Below, piece by piece: positions 12,328-22,281 of a stretch of DNA of 64,000 bases (its first letter is position 1; each line of letters starts with the position of its first letter). Origin of the DNA: Begonia masoniana (taxonomy: Eukaryota; Streptophyta; Magnoliopsida; Cucurbitales; Begoniaceae); contig CM039504.1 of the NCBI GenBank assembly GCA_022432975.1, positions 3,507,459 to 3,571,458 on the forward strand. The letters are read 5' to 3'. A program made the position numbers and the translations under genes. The notes under the pieces are model-generated. The model searched no databases. It had not been told where the DNA came from and saw only the letters and a list, made by a program, of their open reading frames with translations.

Positions 12328-14924
12328 TTCTCCATTGATAGTATTGCTTCCTCATTACTTGATTATTGTGGTTAGTTATGATGTTTATGCAACAGAGTTG
12401 AATGTTCGTTATGATTCGATCATCATCTTGAGTGATTCTTTTGGACATGAACTCTATGAAATTTGGAAATCAACTATTTCTCATATTAGCATTCAATGAG
12501 CAGTGTTGGAATGGAGGCGTTGATGGAATTGCAACCGCTACAATCATGCTTCTTGGGGACACCTGTACTCGTGGCTGTAGATTTTGTGCTGTGAAGACCA
12601 GCAGAAACCCAGCTCCGCCTGATCCTATGGAACCAACAAATACTGCTGAGGCCATTGCGAGTTGGGGGTAGGTTTTTATTATTTTCCATTAGACAAAGAA
12701 CGCGTTCTTTCTTCTAACGTATCTCTCTATTGAGTCATCGAGTAGGCCAATATTGTGATTGACCCCTGATTCATAATTATCGAGACCCAAAATTTACTGT
12801 ACAATGCAGCATGTTTTAGAAATTTGTAGAAAAGATGGATTTGGCAAGAGGCTATGACTAAGAATAGAGCTATATAATTTTTGGCTCTCAATCTTTTTTC
12901 TGTTTCTATTTTTGATGTCTGAATTTGAGGAGGTTCGATGACCCACTGGGCAAAAGTTTTACTAGAAAATCATGGTGCTGATAAGAAAATTTGTAGAATT
13001 CCTTTTCATAGGAAAAAAGAAAAAATGGCAGATTTTCGGCTCCATTCTTATGCAATTGTTATCAATCAAATTAATAGCCGTTATTATTCTTTTCTCTTTC
13101 CTCCCAATTGAGAGTTGATCCATCAGTTATTTTGTATTTAACTTTCTCCTTTTTGGCAGGGTGGATTATATTGTTTTAACAAGTGTAGATCGTGATGATT
13201 TGCCTGATGGAGGAAGTGGGCATTTTGCTGAGACTGTCAAAGCTATGAAGGTCTCTACATTGTGTGGCTATATTTTTAGGCTATTTTTCATCATCTCATA
13301 TTTGATAATTGTAAGTAATAAAAGATGGATTGAGACGTAAGTAGAAGTCTAAATCATTTTCTATGAAACTAATTGTGCAGAGACTTAAGCCTGAAATAAT
13401 GGTGGAGTGTTTAACATCTGATTTTCGAGGAGACTTGACGGCTGTAGAGACTTTAGCACACTCAGGATTAGACGTCTTTGCCCACAATGTTGAGACTGTT
13501 AAACGTCTGCAACGCATTGTTAGAGATCCTCGTGCTGGGTAAGGTCTAAAGTAGTAGTTTTCTGCTAAATTTGTTATCAGTGTGTAGTCATTACGATTTG
13601 TATTATAAGGTAAAAGCAAGGTTGCATCTAATTATTGGCTCCTAAATAAACTAGGTAGCTATGGTATGCTTGGTCTAGTATTGAATGATAGATATGTTTC
13701 TGACCAGCTTGTATATGGGTTGCCAGCTTGCTCATTATTTTGAGTACTGGATGAAAAGAAAAATATTTTAAATTTACCATCACTGTTGCCGTGATTTTTC
13801 TGTTAGAATGGGTCTGTTACTACATGTAATTTCATACATTTTCATGTTCTTCGTCTGCTAAGGGTATCCATTTAAGTTTATTTAGAAGGATGGGAATCTA
13901 TACGAAAATTCTGTTTTAGTGGGGTTAACTTGAGGTACGCCCTCTCTACCTGCTATGTACTGGTCATACTGTCATAGTTCTTCAATCTACATAGGGCTTG
14001 ATGGCAGGAAATCAGTAGGGCCTCTCATTATTTGTTAAAAATAGGTTAGAAACTAACGCTCTGTATCTTGAATTGACGAATTTCCTTTAAAATATAAACA
14101 ACTGTGACATCTGATAAGTCCACTGATTAAATTAGCTTGGAAATTTCTTTGGCGTGCATTTATGTTATGTGTTCACCCTGAATTTCTTTCCCCTGATTAA
14201 ATTAGCTAGGAAATATCTTTGTCCATGCAGGCGTTTAGGAACTTATTCTGTTTGATAATGCAGGTATGATCAGAGCTTAGCCGTTCTGAAACATGCAAAA
14301 CTCACCAAGAAGGGTATGATAACAAAATCTTCAATAATGTTGGGTCTTGGCGAATCTGATGATGAGTTGAAAGAAGCAATGGCTGACCTCAGGGCCATAG
14401 ATGTTGATATTTTGACACTTGGCCAGTATTTACAGGTATTGGAAGATCTGCTTACCACGCTATTTAACTTGAATGCTTATGGTCGTAGTTGTATTCCTGC
14501 AGCCAACCCCATTGCACCTGACTGTCAAGGAGTACGTCACCCCTGCGAAATTTGCGTTTTGGAAGAAATATGGGGAATCTATTGGATTTCGATACGTTGC
14601 CAGTGGACCATTGGTAAGCTGTTTGCATTATGACTATGAAACTCTGATATTTATCACTCCAATGAACTCGGCACTTCAAATTTTGGAACATAGTGGTTGA
14701 TAGATGTTTTCCCTATGTTCTTTCCATCAATCTGTTCTCTCTCTCTCTCTCTTTCTCTTATTTCTTTTGCACTTGTGATTAATTCAGCGAGGAAGCAAGA
14801 AAGCTAATATTCATTGGGTTTTATTAACAAAAAATGTCAGGTAAGATCCTCGTATAGGGCAGGGGAGCTGTTTGTGCAGACAATGGTCAGACAAAGGGCT
14901 GAAACCACATCTGGGTCGTCCTAG
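11812..14924 (+). CDS. LIP1P: Lipoyl synthase, plastidial
   Basis: Seven exons: 11812-12267, 12504-12667, 13160-13250, 13381-13538, 14264-14435, 14503-14613 and 14841-14924. They give 411 residues, normal for plant LIP1P. The enzyme is a radical-SAM protein that inserts two sulfurs into the octanoyl group on the E2 subunit of plastid pyruvate dehydrogenase (and other lipoyl domains). Visible marks: a Ser-rich transit peptide (residues 1-50); the plant N-terminal motif [15 protein letters not shown]; the auxiliary-cluster cysteines [12 protein letters not shown] (split by intron 1); the radical-SAM cluster [27 protein letters not shown]; and the C-terminal RSSY motif (exon 7) that ligates the auxiliary cluster. 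All expected cysteines are present and every splice junction keeps frame. A gypsy element is inserted about 165 bp after the stop, so it may alter the 3' end of the transcript without touching the coding sequence. Confidence 0.96.
12279..12327. repeat. Compound CT/TA microsatellite in LIP1P intron 1
   Basis: A (CT)n run (about 12279-12303) passes directly into a (TA)n run (to about 12327), starting a few bases after the exon 1 donor. It is likely to be length-polymorphic. Confidence 0.9.
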
Positions 14925-15088
14925 GATGGAAGGAAGACTTCATTCTCTCTGCTGCTTCATCTCGAGGAGCTTCTTTTATCTCTCCTTTTTGTCCTCAAGT
15001 TTTTGCCCACTCTTACACGTTGGAATAGACAATTTCATGCTCAAGGGTTGAAAATTGAAATTGGGGAATGTAAAAAGGAGGGATTATG

Positions 15089-16165
15089 TGTAACACCCCT
15101 AATACTGTACCCACTTACCCGTATAAATTTTTCATTTTATTTTTACATTTTAAATAAACTCTAAGCGGGACCTAAACCGAAATCGAAATCAGGATCGAAA
15201 TCGGAATTGAAATCTAACCTTGAAATCATTTAAAACGAACACTTAAGAACTAAATAACATTTAAACCATTTAATAGGAATAACTTAAAACAAATCAGAAA
15301 AAGGGGAGGGCAAAACGGTCCGCCCATAAAACAAATAAGGCAGCGACCAATCGCTGCTACATGCAGCGACTGTGCGCTGCATCGCTGAGCCGTGGCAGCG
15401 ATCGATCGCTGCATTACCTTAAGCAACAGCGATCGATCTCTGCTGCACAGCAGAGATCGATCGCTGCATTGCTTTATAGCAACAGCGATCGATCTCTGCT
15501 CTGCAGCAGAGATCGATCGCTGCATTGCTTTACAGCAAGCAGCGATCCATTTCCTCACACCTGCTTCCATTTCCTTCAAACCCTTCAACACTCTATGCAT
15601 CAAACACTTCAATTAGCTCTCTGGAATCCGATTTCCAGAGAGCAAAACTTCTATTGTTTTACACCTAAAATCACAATAAACTTATAACTCATCCATCCAA
15701 TTAAACGTATTCTAAACTCAATTAGCTTACAGCAAACTTTGCGAAGTCCAACTGCGTGGATAGCTCTAAAAATCGAGTATATCCGTACCAATCCTAAAAC
15801 ATTTCAAAACATTTCTATAACATTCAGATAACTATTTTAAACCAAAACATTTTCTATAAACAGTTTACCAAAAACCTTCAAACATCAAATGTAAACCTAT
15901 CAGAACCAAACATCCTATGTTCTATCAAGACAAAGTCATCAATAACATCCCAAAAATCCCCAAAACCTACACATACGTCCCCACGGGTCAGGTGAGCATC
16001 GACTGTGCAACACACCACCGCAATCCATCTTTCGTCAACTGCCTCATGCCTCAGGAGGAGGAAGCTCGTCCTCACCTGTTTCCTCGTAAACACCTACACC
16101 ATACAGACATCTATGAGATAAAAATCTCAGTAAGCTCTAGTAAATGCAAATGCGTGCTATGCCTT
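15089..16165 (-). repeat. Truncated downstream LTR of the gypsy element
   Basis: Nearly identical to 18583-19680 and then diverges abruptly at about 16165. Only the terminal half of the LTR is present; its first kilobase (minus-strand sense) and the polypurine tract are missing. Confidence 0.85.
15390..15533. repeat. Hairpin-forming palindromic array in LTR (deleted copy)
   Basis: Tandem units built on GCGATCGATCTCTGCTG and its complement, each a near-perfect palindrome of about 40 nt. Compared with the other LTR (18889-19040), the first unit here has lost a 24-nt interior. Confidence 0.75.
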
Positions 16166-17321
16166 CCAACATTAGCCTTAAATTCGAAATCTCTACTCTC
16201 AATTGGAGTGTACATATCCTTACTCACACATTAAGTCTATCACATACTTTCCTGGGTAACTTACCAATCCCGCCAGTTATTTCAGGGCGGATTTTACAAC
16301 TAAGCTTACACTGTTATACTCCTCGAATTACGTCACCAGAGTTTCCTTATAAACATCGCTTCCATTCTAAGGTTTGTCCTTAAATTCCACCACTATATCC
16401 TTAATTAAAGTTCTCACACTGCTTACGTTACACTCCTTTGTTTATCCTAAACTCTATTTGCTCTAAGCACGGTCAAGTCTCTAAATCTCCTCTTTGATGC
16501 GCTCTATACTAGTCATTCTAACATAAGCCATTCATGCACTACCTGGTCTCGACCTGCCGCACACGAGTCGATCACTAGAAATTTACTAACTTAATCTTAC
16601 CTCTAAGTTTACTTAGATGGTTTCGGTGCTAATTCTCACTCCCTTATTCTATAAATCGCAAATTTTTCAATTTGCAGACTTTTAAACGCCAATCCAAGCT
16701 TCTAACCTAACCTCTCATTTAATCCAACGATCTACTTCACCTGTTTCTAACTTCCTCAAGGTTATTTCGAGTTCGCCGACTAGTCTACTATCGTTCGCTC
16801 CTTCTAGTCAGGTTCTAACTATTCTACTAGGCATTTATACTAGGTTTAACTCTTGAATTCTATCTTCGTCTAGACACTCTCGACTTTATACGAATCCCCA
16901 ATATATGAGTTCTACGGTACTCTTTCATTTATTTAAACACACTCCATATATTACAACAATCTAGAGTATTCCTTTATAGGTTTATTTCTAAATTTTCATC
17001 TTCCTTGACTAGTCATAATCTAATACTCCAAAAGGTTGTCAATTAGACACAATCCCTATCTACTTAAAATCCATATTCCATAAGGGGTATTCCTCTAATT
17101 GTTACTAAACCCTAGGTGCTCAAACTCCGTTGATTAAATCGAACTTATCCTACTAATGTATAACTATACTTCTATATGGTGTTTATTGTTATAAGTTTGT
17201 CCTATTATCTTCTCTTCGGGGTTCACTTAGTAACTCCTTCTTACTCACTTATTACTCTCTTCTTTACTAATTTCAGATCTAAATATTTTATCTATCGAAT
17301 ACATATCACTGTACAAGTAAT
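16166..17321. other. Non-coding spacer of the gypsy element
   Basis: About 1.15 kb between gag and the broken LTR. No pol motif was found in any frame. It could be native spacer of a gag-only family, or scrambled remains left by the deletion that also truncated the LTR. Confidence 0.5.
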
Positions 17322-18422
17322 TTAAATAATACCTGCAATTGTAGAAGGCTGGGCCCCATCGTCGGCGTTGTCAGGCTCGATGAATGCAAAGACTCTCGGT
17401 ACAACCTTTCTTTGATCTCTGCCATGTTGATCTCCGCCTGATTGACCTCGACCTCGATTCGGGCAGTCTTTAACAAAATGACCTGGTTCTCCACACCAAT
17501 AGCACACATTTGTGCCTACTCTGCACTGTCCTCTGTGCTCCCTCTGGCATTTAGGACAAAGAGGTAACCGGGAAGCTCCTTGTACCTGCTTGCCTTTCCC
17601 TTGATCGTTACCTCCCTCTAGAGGCCTTTTAACGTCTCTTTGTGGTTGTTGTTGCGGCTGTGCTCTCGGCTGCCAACCTAGGTCCTGCGACTGAGGTTGT
17701 ATCTCACGGAAGAAGCCCTTAGCTGGCTCCCTCGGTCTAACACAAGTAGCTCTGGCGGCCTCAATATCCAGAGCCCTAGCTGTGATGTCAGAATAGGGTA
17801 CATCAATAATACCTGATACAACAACGTGCATCCGGATCTCTGAATTAAGGCCCTCCATAAACTGGTGTACCTTCTCCTCGTTATCACTGACAAGGTGCGG
17901 TGCAAATCGCGATAAAGCCTCAAACTTCCGGATATACTCTGCAACTGAACCTGTCTGCCTCAGCTGCGTGAACTCGTTCCTCTTCGCCACTCTCACTGCG
18001 CGGCTAAAATACTTGTCGAAAAATAAAAACTTGAACCGATCCCAAGTCATAACTGTTACGTCCGTCGTCGCTTTGATTGAATCCCACCAGAAACGGGCAT
18101 CCATCGCCAAGTGAAAAGTAGCATACGCCACCATGCTCCCGTTCCCCACCTCGGCATAAGCTAACATATCCTCCATAACTCGGATCCATTCCTCCGCAAC
18201 AGTAGGATCCGATGATCGACCATCGAACACTGGAGGTCGTAGGCCCTGAAACTTCTGCATGCCCTGGTTGTTGGGAACTATCAAATCTCGGGCCCTCTGG
18301 TTCTCCCGATTTACTAAGTCTGTGATCTGCTGCGCTTGCCGGTCCATATGCTGAGACTGGCGATCTATCAACTCCGTAAATCGATCTAGCGCGTCATCTC
18401 TAGGATCCCTTCCTCGAACCAT
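17322..18422 (-). CDS. Gypsy Gag polyprotein (366 residues)
   Basis: A single intact frame beginning at the ATG 145 bp inside the upstream LTR and primer-binding site. It has an N-terminal helical segment with heptad-like Gln/Arg repeats. The retrotransposon Gag core follows (residues about 60-190: WIRVMEDMLAY, FWWDSIKATTDV, MTWDRFKFLFFDKYF, LRQTGSVAEYIRKFEALS). Next is a Gln/Arg-rich linker, then a zinc knuckle CYWCGEPGHFVKDC (CX2CX4HX4C) near residue 305. Gag packages element RNA into virus-like particles. The frame ends in a short acidic tail with no protease or pol downstream, so a complete gag persists without the rest of the machinery. Confidence 0.9.
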   Translation of the reverse strand: MVRGRDPRDDALDRFTELIDRQSQHMDRQAQQITDLVNRENQRARDLIVPNNQGMQKFQGLRPPVFDGRSSDPTVAEEWIRVMEDMLAYAEVGNGSMVAYATFHLAMDARFWWDSIKATTDVTVMTWDRFKFLFFDKYFSRAVRVAKRNEFTQLRQTGSVAEYIRKFEALSRFAPHLVSDNEEKVHQFMEGLNSEIRMHVVVSGIIDVPYSDITARALDIEAARATCVRPREPAKGFFREIQPQSQDLGWQPRAQPQQQPQRDVKRPLEGGNDQGKGKQVQGASRLPLCPKCQREHRGQCRVGTNVCYWCGEPGHFVKDCPNRGRGQSGGDQHGRDQRKVVPRVFAFIEPDNADDGAQPSTIAGII

Positions 18423-18566
18423 TTTATAAAAATCCTATACAAATCAAAACAATAATCCTAAGAAACCAAATCAATAAAGCTATAAACAGACTTACAGTTG
18501 ATGAAGGATGTCTGCGTAGTGGCTGTGCAGTCGAGCAGTCTACAGAACCGATTTTAAAACCCGGGG

Positions 18567-18578
18567 GCTCTGATACCA
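18567..18578 (-). other. Primer-binding site (initiator tRNA-Met) of gypsy element
   Basis: Minus strand reads TGGTATCAGAGC, complementary to the 3' end of plant initiator tRNA-Met. It lies 4 bp inside the LTR edge at 18583. Confidence 0.92.
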
Positions 18579-18582
18579 TAAT

Positions 18583-19916
18583 TGTAACACCCCTAATACT
18601 GTACCCACTTACCCGTATAAATTTTTCATTTTATTTTTACATTTTAAATAAACTCTAAGCGGGACCTAAACCGAAATCGAAATCAGGATCGAAATCGGAA
18701 TTGAAATCTAACCTTGAAATCATTTAAAACGAACACTTAAGAACTAAATAACATTTAAACCATTTAATAGAAATAACTTAAAACAAATCAGAAAAAGGGG
18801 AGGGCAAAACGGTCCGCCCAGAAAACAAATAAGGCAGCGACCAGTCGCTGCTACATGCAGCGACTGTGCGCTGCATCGCTGAGCCGTGGCAGCGATCGAT
18901 CTCTGCTGCAGAGCAGAGATCGATCGCTGCATTACCTTAAGCAACAGCGATCGATCTCTGCTGCACAGCAGAGATCGATCGCTGCATTGCTTTATAGCAA
19001 CAGCGATCGATCTCTGCTCTGCAGCAGAGATCGATTGTTGCATTGCTTTACAGCAAGCAGCGATCCATTTCCTCACACCTGCTTCCATTTCCTTCAAACC
19101 CTTCAACACTCTATGCATCAAACACTTCAATTAGCTCTCTGGAATCCGATTTCCAGAGAGAAAAACTTCTATTGTTTTACACCTAAAATCACAATAAACT
19201 TATAACTCATCCATCCAATTAAACGTATTCTAAACTCAATTAGCTTACAGCAGACTTTGCGAAGTCCAACTGCGTGGATAGCTCTAAAAATCGAGTATAT
19301 CCGTACCAATCCTAAAACATTTCAAAACATTTCTATAACATTCAGATAACTATTTTAAACCAAAACATTTTCTATAAACAGTTTACCAAAAACCTTCAAA
19401 CATCAAATGTAAACCTATCAGAACCAAACATCCTATGTTCTATCAAGACAAAGTCATCAATAACATCCCAAAAATCCCCAAAACCTACACATACGTCCCC
19501 ACGGGTCAGGTGAGCATCGACTGTGCAACACACCACCGCAATCCATCTTTCGTCAACTGCCTCATGCCTCAGGAGGAGGAAGCTCGTTCTCACCTGTTTC
19601 CTCGTAAACACCTACACCATACAGACATCTATGAGATAAAAATCTCAGTAAGCTCTAGTAAATGCAAATGCGTGCTATGCGTATGAATCTGTAAATCATG
19701 CATTGTTTTCTTTACTTTGCTTTGCTTTGCTTTGCTATGCTATAAACTGTATACCGAAGGGTCATTTAAACTGTATACCGAAGGGTCATTCTTTCTTTGC
19801 ATTTACTTTAAAACATCGTGCAGAATTCATTTTCGTGATCTTTTAAAACACGTGATGCATGAACAGATATGAGCATATTATAACTATGCAATACAATAAA
19901 CAAGCAACATGTATAC
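18583..19916 (-). repeat. Upstream LTR of gypsy element, part next to gag
   Basis: Terminal part of the LTR up to the hAT insertion. It contains the palindromic array (18889-19040) and a two-copy 24-bp repeat, AAACTGTATACCGAAGGGTC..., at 19745-19792. The solo LTR at 53980 has a related repeat unit at the corresponding place. Confidence 0.88.
18889..19040. repeat. Three-unit palindromic hairpin array in LTR
   Basis: Three successive palindromes of about 40 nt sharing arms GCGATCGATCTCTGC and GCAGAGATCGATCGC, separated by spacers such as ATTACCTTAAGCAAC and ATTGCTTTATAGCAAC. Each could fold as a long hairpin in RNA or single-stranded cDNA. Confidence 0.85.
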
Positions 19917-19965
19917 TAGAGGTGTTAAACGGGCGGGCTGGCGAGCCAGCCCGCCCGCTCGGCCC

Positions 19966-20008
19966 GCTACAGTAGCGAGCCGAGCCTGGCTCGGCTCGCT
20001 ACTGTAGC
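19966..20008. repeat. Perfect 43-bp palindrome at hAT left end
   Basis: Two perfect 21-bp inverted arms (19966-19986 and 19988-20008) around a single central T, with CTACAGTAGCGAG at the outer part of the left arm. It lies 50 bp inside the left terminus, where hAT transposases bind subterminal repeats. Confidence 0.92.
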
Positions 20009-20590
20009 GAGCCAGGCCTGGCCCGGGCTCGCTAGGCGGGCCGAGCCGAGCCCGTATTTTGGGCTCGCGAGCCCGCCAGCGAGCGGGCCAAACGAGCCGG
20101 CCAACGGGCCGGCTCGTTGGCCCGGCGAGCCTGGCTCGCCTGGCTCGCCTCGTCGCCCCCATCGCGATTCGCCACTTCGCAGTTCGCCCTTCCCGTTCCC
20201 AGTTCCCAGATCGACCTCGCCGCTTCGCCCCCTGGCCAGACCTGCGCCGGCGCCCCCCCTCTCCTCAGACAGTCGGACGTCGGCACTCGGAAGTCGGAGC
20301 TCAGCACTCGGCAGTCGGCAGAAATTGGAATGACGATGAGTCGAATCGTCGATGACCCAGTCCCATCTTCATCATCGCCGACGGCCCGACGCTAGTTCGC
20401 CACTACTGAACTGAAGGACAGCGGAGCCGGGCAGGATGAGTCGGCCGTCGATTTTCGCTGCCTCGTTTCCACGGTCAACGTCGATTTTCGCTGTCCCCTT
20501 TCGGCTTTCTCTGTCGACTATCAATCTCTCGATCTCTCCTCCAACTCTCCCTTTCCAGCCTTCCAGTTCCAGACTTTCAGAGTTTCAGGC

Positions 20591-20670
20591 AACGGTCATA
20601 TGACCGTTCCAGGCAACGGTCATATGACCGTTCCAGGCAACGGTCACGCCGCAACGGTCATATGACCGTT
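20591..20670. promoter_or_regulatory. Repeated AACGGTCATATGACCGTT palindromes upstream of the transposase
   Basis: An 18-bp perfect palindrome occurs at 20591-20608, 20615-20632 and 20653-20670, with a degenerate half-copy (AACGGTCACGCC) between the last two. AACGG is the core of MYB and MYB3R (MSA) sites, so this may be a promoter module. A TATA box (TATAAATA, 20757-20764) follows about 90 bp downstream. Confidence 0.6.
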
Positions 20671-20756
20671 CTGGCGTTCTCCAATCCAGGCAATGGCGCA
20701 GTGATGATTCGCTGGCTGAATGAAACTCATCCCCTTCTGTTCGGTTCGGCTTTTCC

Positions 20757-20764
20757 TATAAATA
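20757..20764 (+). promoter_or_regulatory. TATA box of the hAT transposase gene
   Basis: TATAAATA in CCTATAAATACATCC, about 115 bp upstream of the first transposase-like ATG (20878). The position fits a plant core promoter. Confidence 0.6.
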
Positions 20765-20819
20765 CATCCTCTTGTTTCATTTTATTTCACAACAAATTGC
20801 TCTCAATCTCTCAATCAAG

Positions 20820-21219
20820 TGTGCCGTTGTGGGATCATTTATTATTCAATTTTAATTTTATATTTAGTTTATTTAGTATGGATATTCGTGATTATATTAT
20901 TGATGATAATGATGATGTAGAAGAGATTAGAGAATTTACTCCTACATTTTCTGTGGGACAATCATCATCTGCACATGCATCCACTTCATCACCTCAAAAA
21001 AAAAGAAACAAACGTCTGAAGTATGGAAACATTTTACAATGAAAGAAATTAAAAATTGGTGGAAAATTAGAATCTAGAGGTCAATGCAACTATTGTATAA
21101 AATTATTCATAATTTCTGGTAGTTCAACTAGTAACTTCTTAGGCATTACAAAAATGTCACTTAAACGAGCAAGTTAGAGACCCTACACAAAGATTGTTGA
21201 ATGCTAGTGGTAGTGGCAC
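20820..21219 (+). repeat. First copy of a 400-bp tandem duplication inside hAT
   Basis: Matches 22224-22628 (leader, start codon and BED-finger region of the transposase). The copies differ by roughly a dozen changes, mostly 1-2 base indels in short runs. This copy is the more broken: its frame stops soon after the codons for KRLKYGNILQ. Confidence 0.85.
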
Positions 21220-21220
21220 T

Positions 21221-22220
21221 CTCTCAATCTCTCAATCTCTCAATCTCTCAATCTCTCAATCTCTCAATCTCTCAATCTCTCAATCTCTCAATCTCTCAAT
21301 CTCTCAATCTCTCAATCTCTCAATCTCTCAATCTCTCAATCTCTCAATCTCTCAATCTCTCAATCTCTCAATCTCTCAATCTCTCAATCTCTCAATCTCT
21401 CAATCTCTCAATCTCTCAATCTCTCAATCTCTCAATCTCTCAATCTCTCAATCTCTCAATCTCTCAATCTCTCAATCTCTCAATCTCTCAATCTCTCAAT
21501 CTCTCAATCTCTCAATCTCTCAATCTCTCAATCTCTCAATCTCTCAATCTCTCAATCTCTCAATCTCTCAATCTCTCAATCTCTCAATCTCTCAATCTCT
21601 CAATCTCTCAATCTCTCAATCTCTCAATCTCTCAATCTCTCAATCTCTCAATCTCTCAATCTCTCAATCTCTCAATCTCTCAATCTCTCAATCTCTCAAT
21701 CTCTCAATCTCTCAATCTCTCAATCTCTCAATCTCTCAATCTCTCAATCTCTCAATCTCTCAATCTCTCAATCTCTCAATCTCTCAATCTCTCAATCTCT
21801 CAATCTCTCAATCTCTCAATCTCTCAATCTCTCAATCTCTCAATCTCTCAATCTCTCAATCTCTCAATCTCTCAATCTCTCAATCTCTCAATCTCTCAAT
21901 CTCTCAATCTCTCAATCTCTCAATCTCTCAATCTCTCAATCTCTCAATCTCTCAATCTCTCAATCTCTCAATCTCTCAATCTCTCAATCTCTCAATCTCT
22001 CAATCTCTCAATCTCTCAATCTCTCAATCTCTCAATCTCTCAATCTCTCAATCTCTCAATCTCTCAATCTCTCAATCTCTCAATCTCTCAATCTCTCAAT
22101 CTCTCAATCTCTCAATCTCTCAATCTCTCAATCTCTCAATCTCTCAATCTCTCAATCTCTCAATCTCTCAATCTCTCAATCTCTCAATCTCTCAATCTCT
22201 CAATCTCTCAATCTCTCAAC
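21221..22220. repeat. (CTCTCAAT)125 perfect tandem array
   Basis: Exactly 1000 bp of an 8-bp unit with no visible variant until the last unit (CTCTCAAC). A two-copy seed of the same unit is present once, in the transposase leader at about 20801-20816. The array lies precisely at the junction of the 400-bp duplication. Confidence 0.95.
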
Positions 22221-22281
22221 GTTGTGCCGTTGTGGTATCAATTTATTATTCAAATTTTAATTTTATATTTAGTTTATTAGT

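Noticed and set aside
15250..15612. Open frames with repeated RSI/DRSL words on both strands (also at 18744-19205)
   Set aside because: They are produced by the palindromic LTR array and have no independent coding support.
20032..20395. Overlapping open frames on both strands rich in Arg, Ala and Pro
   Set aside because: They lie in the GC-rich hAT end, where stops are rare by composition; no family similarity.
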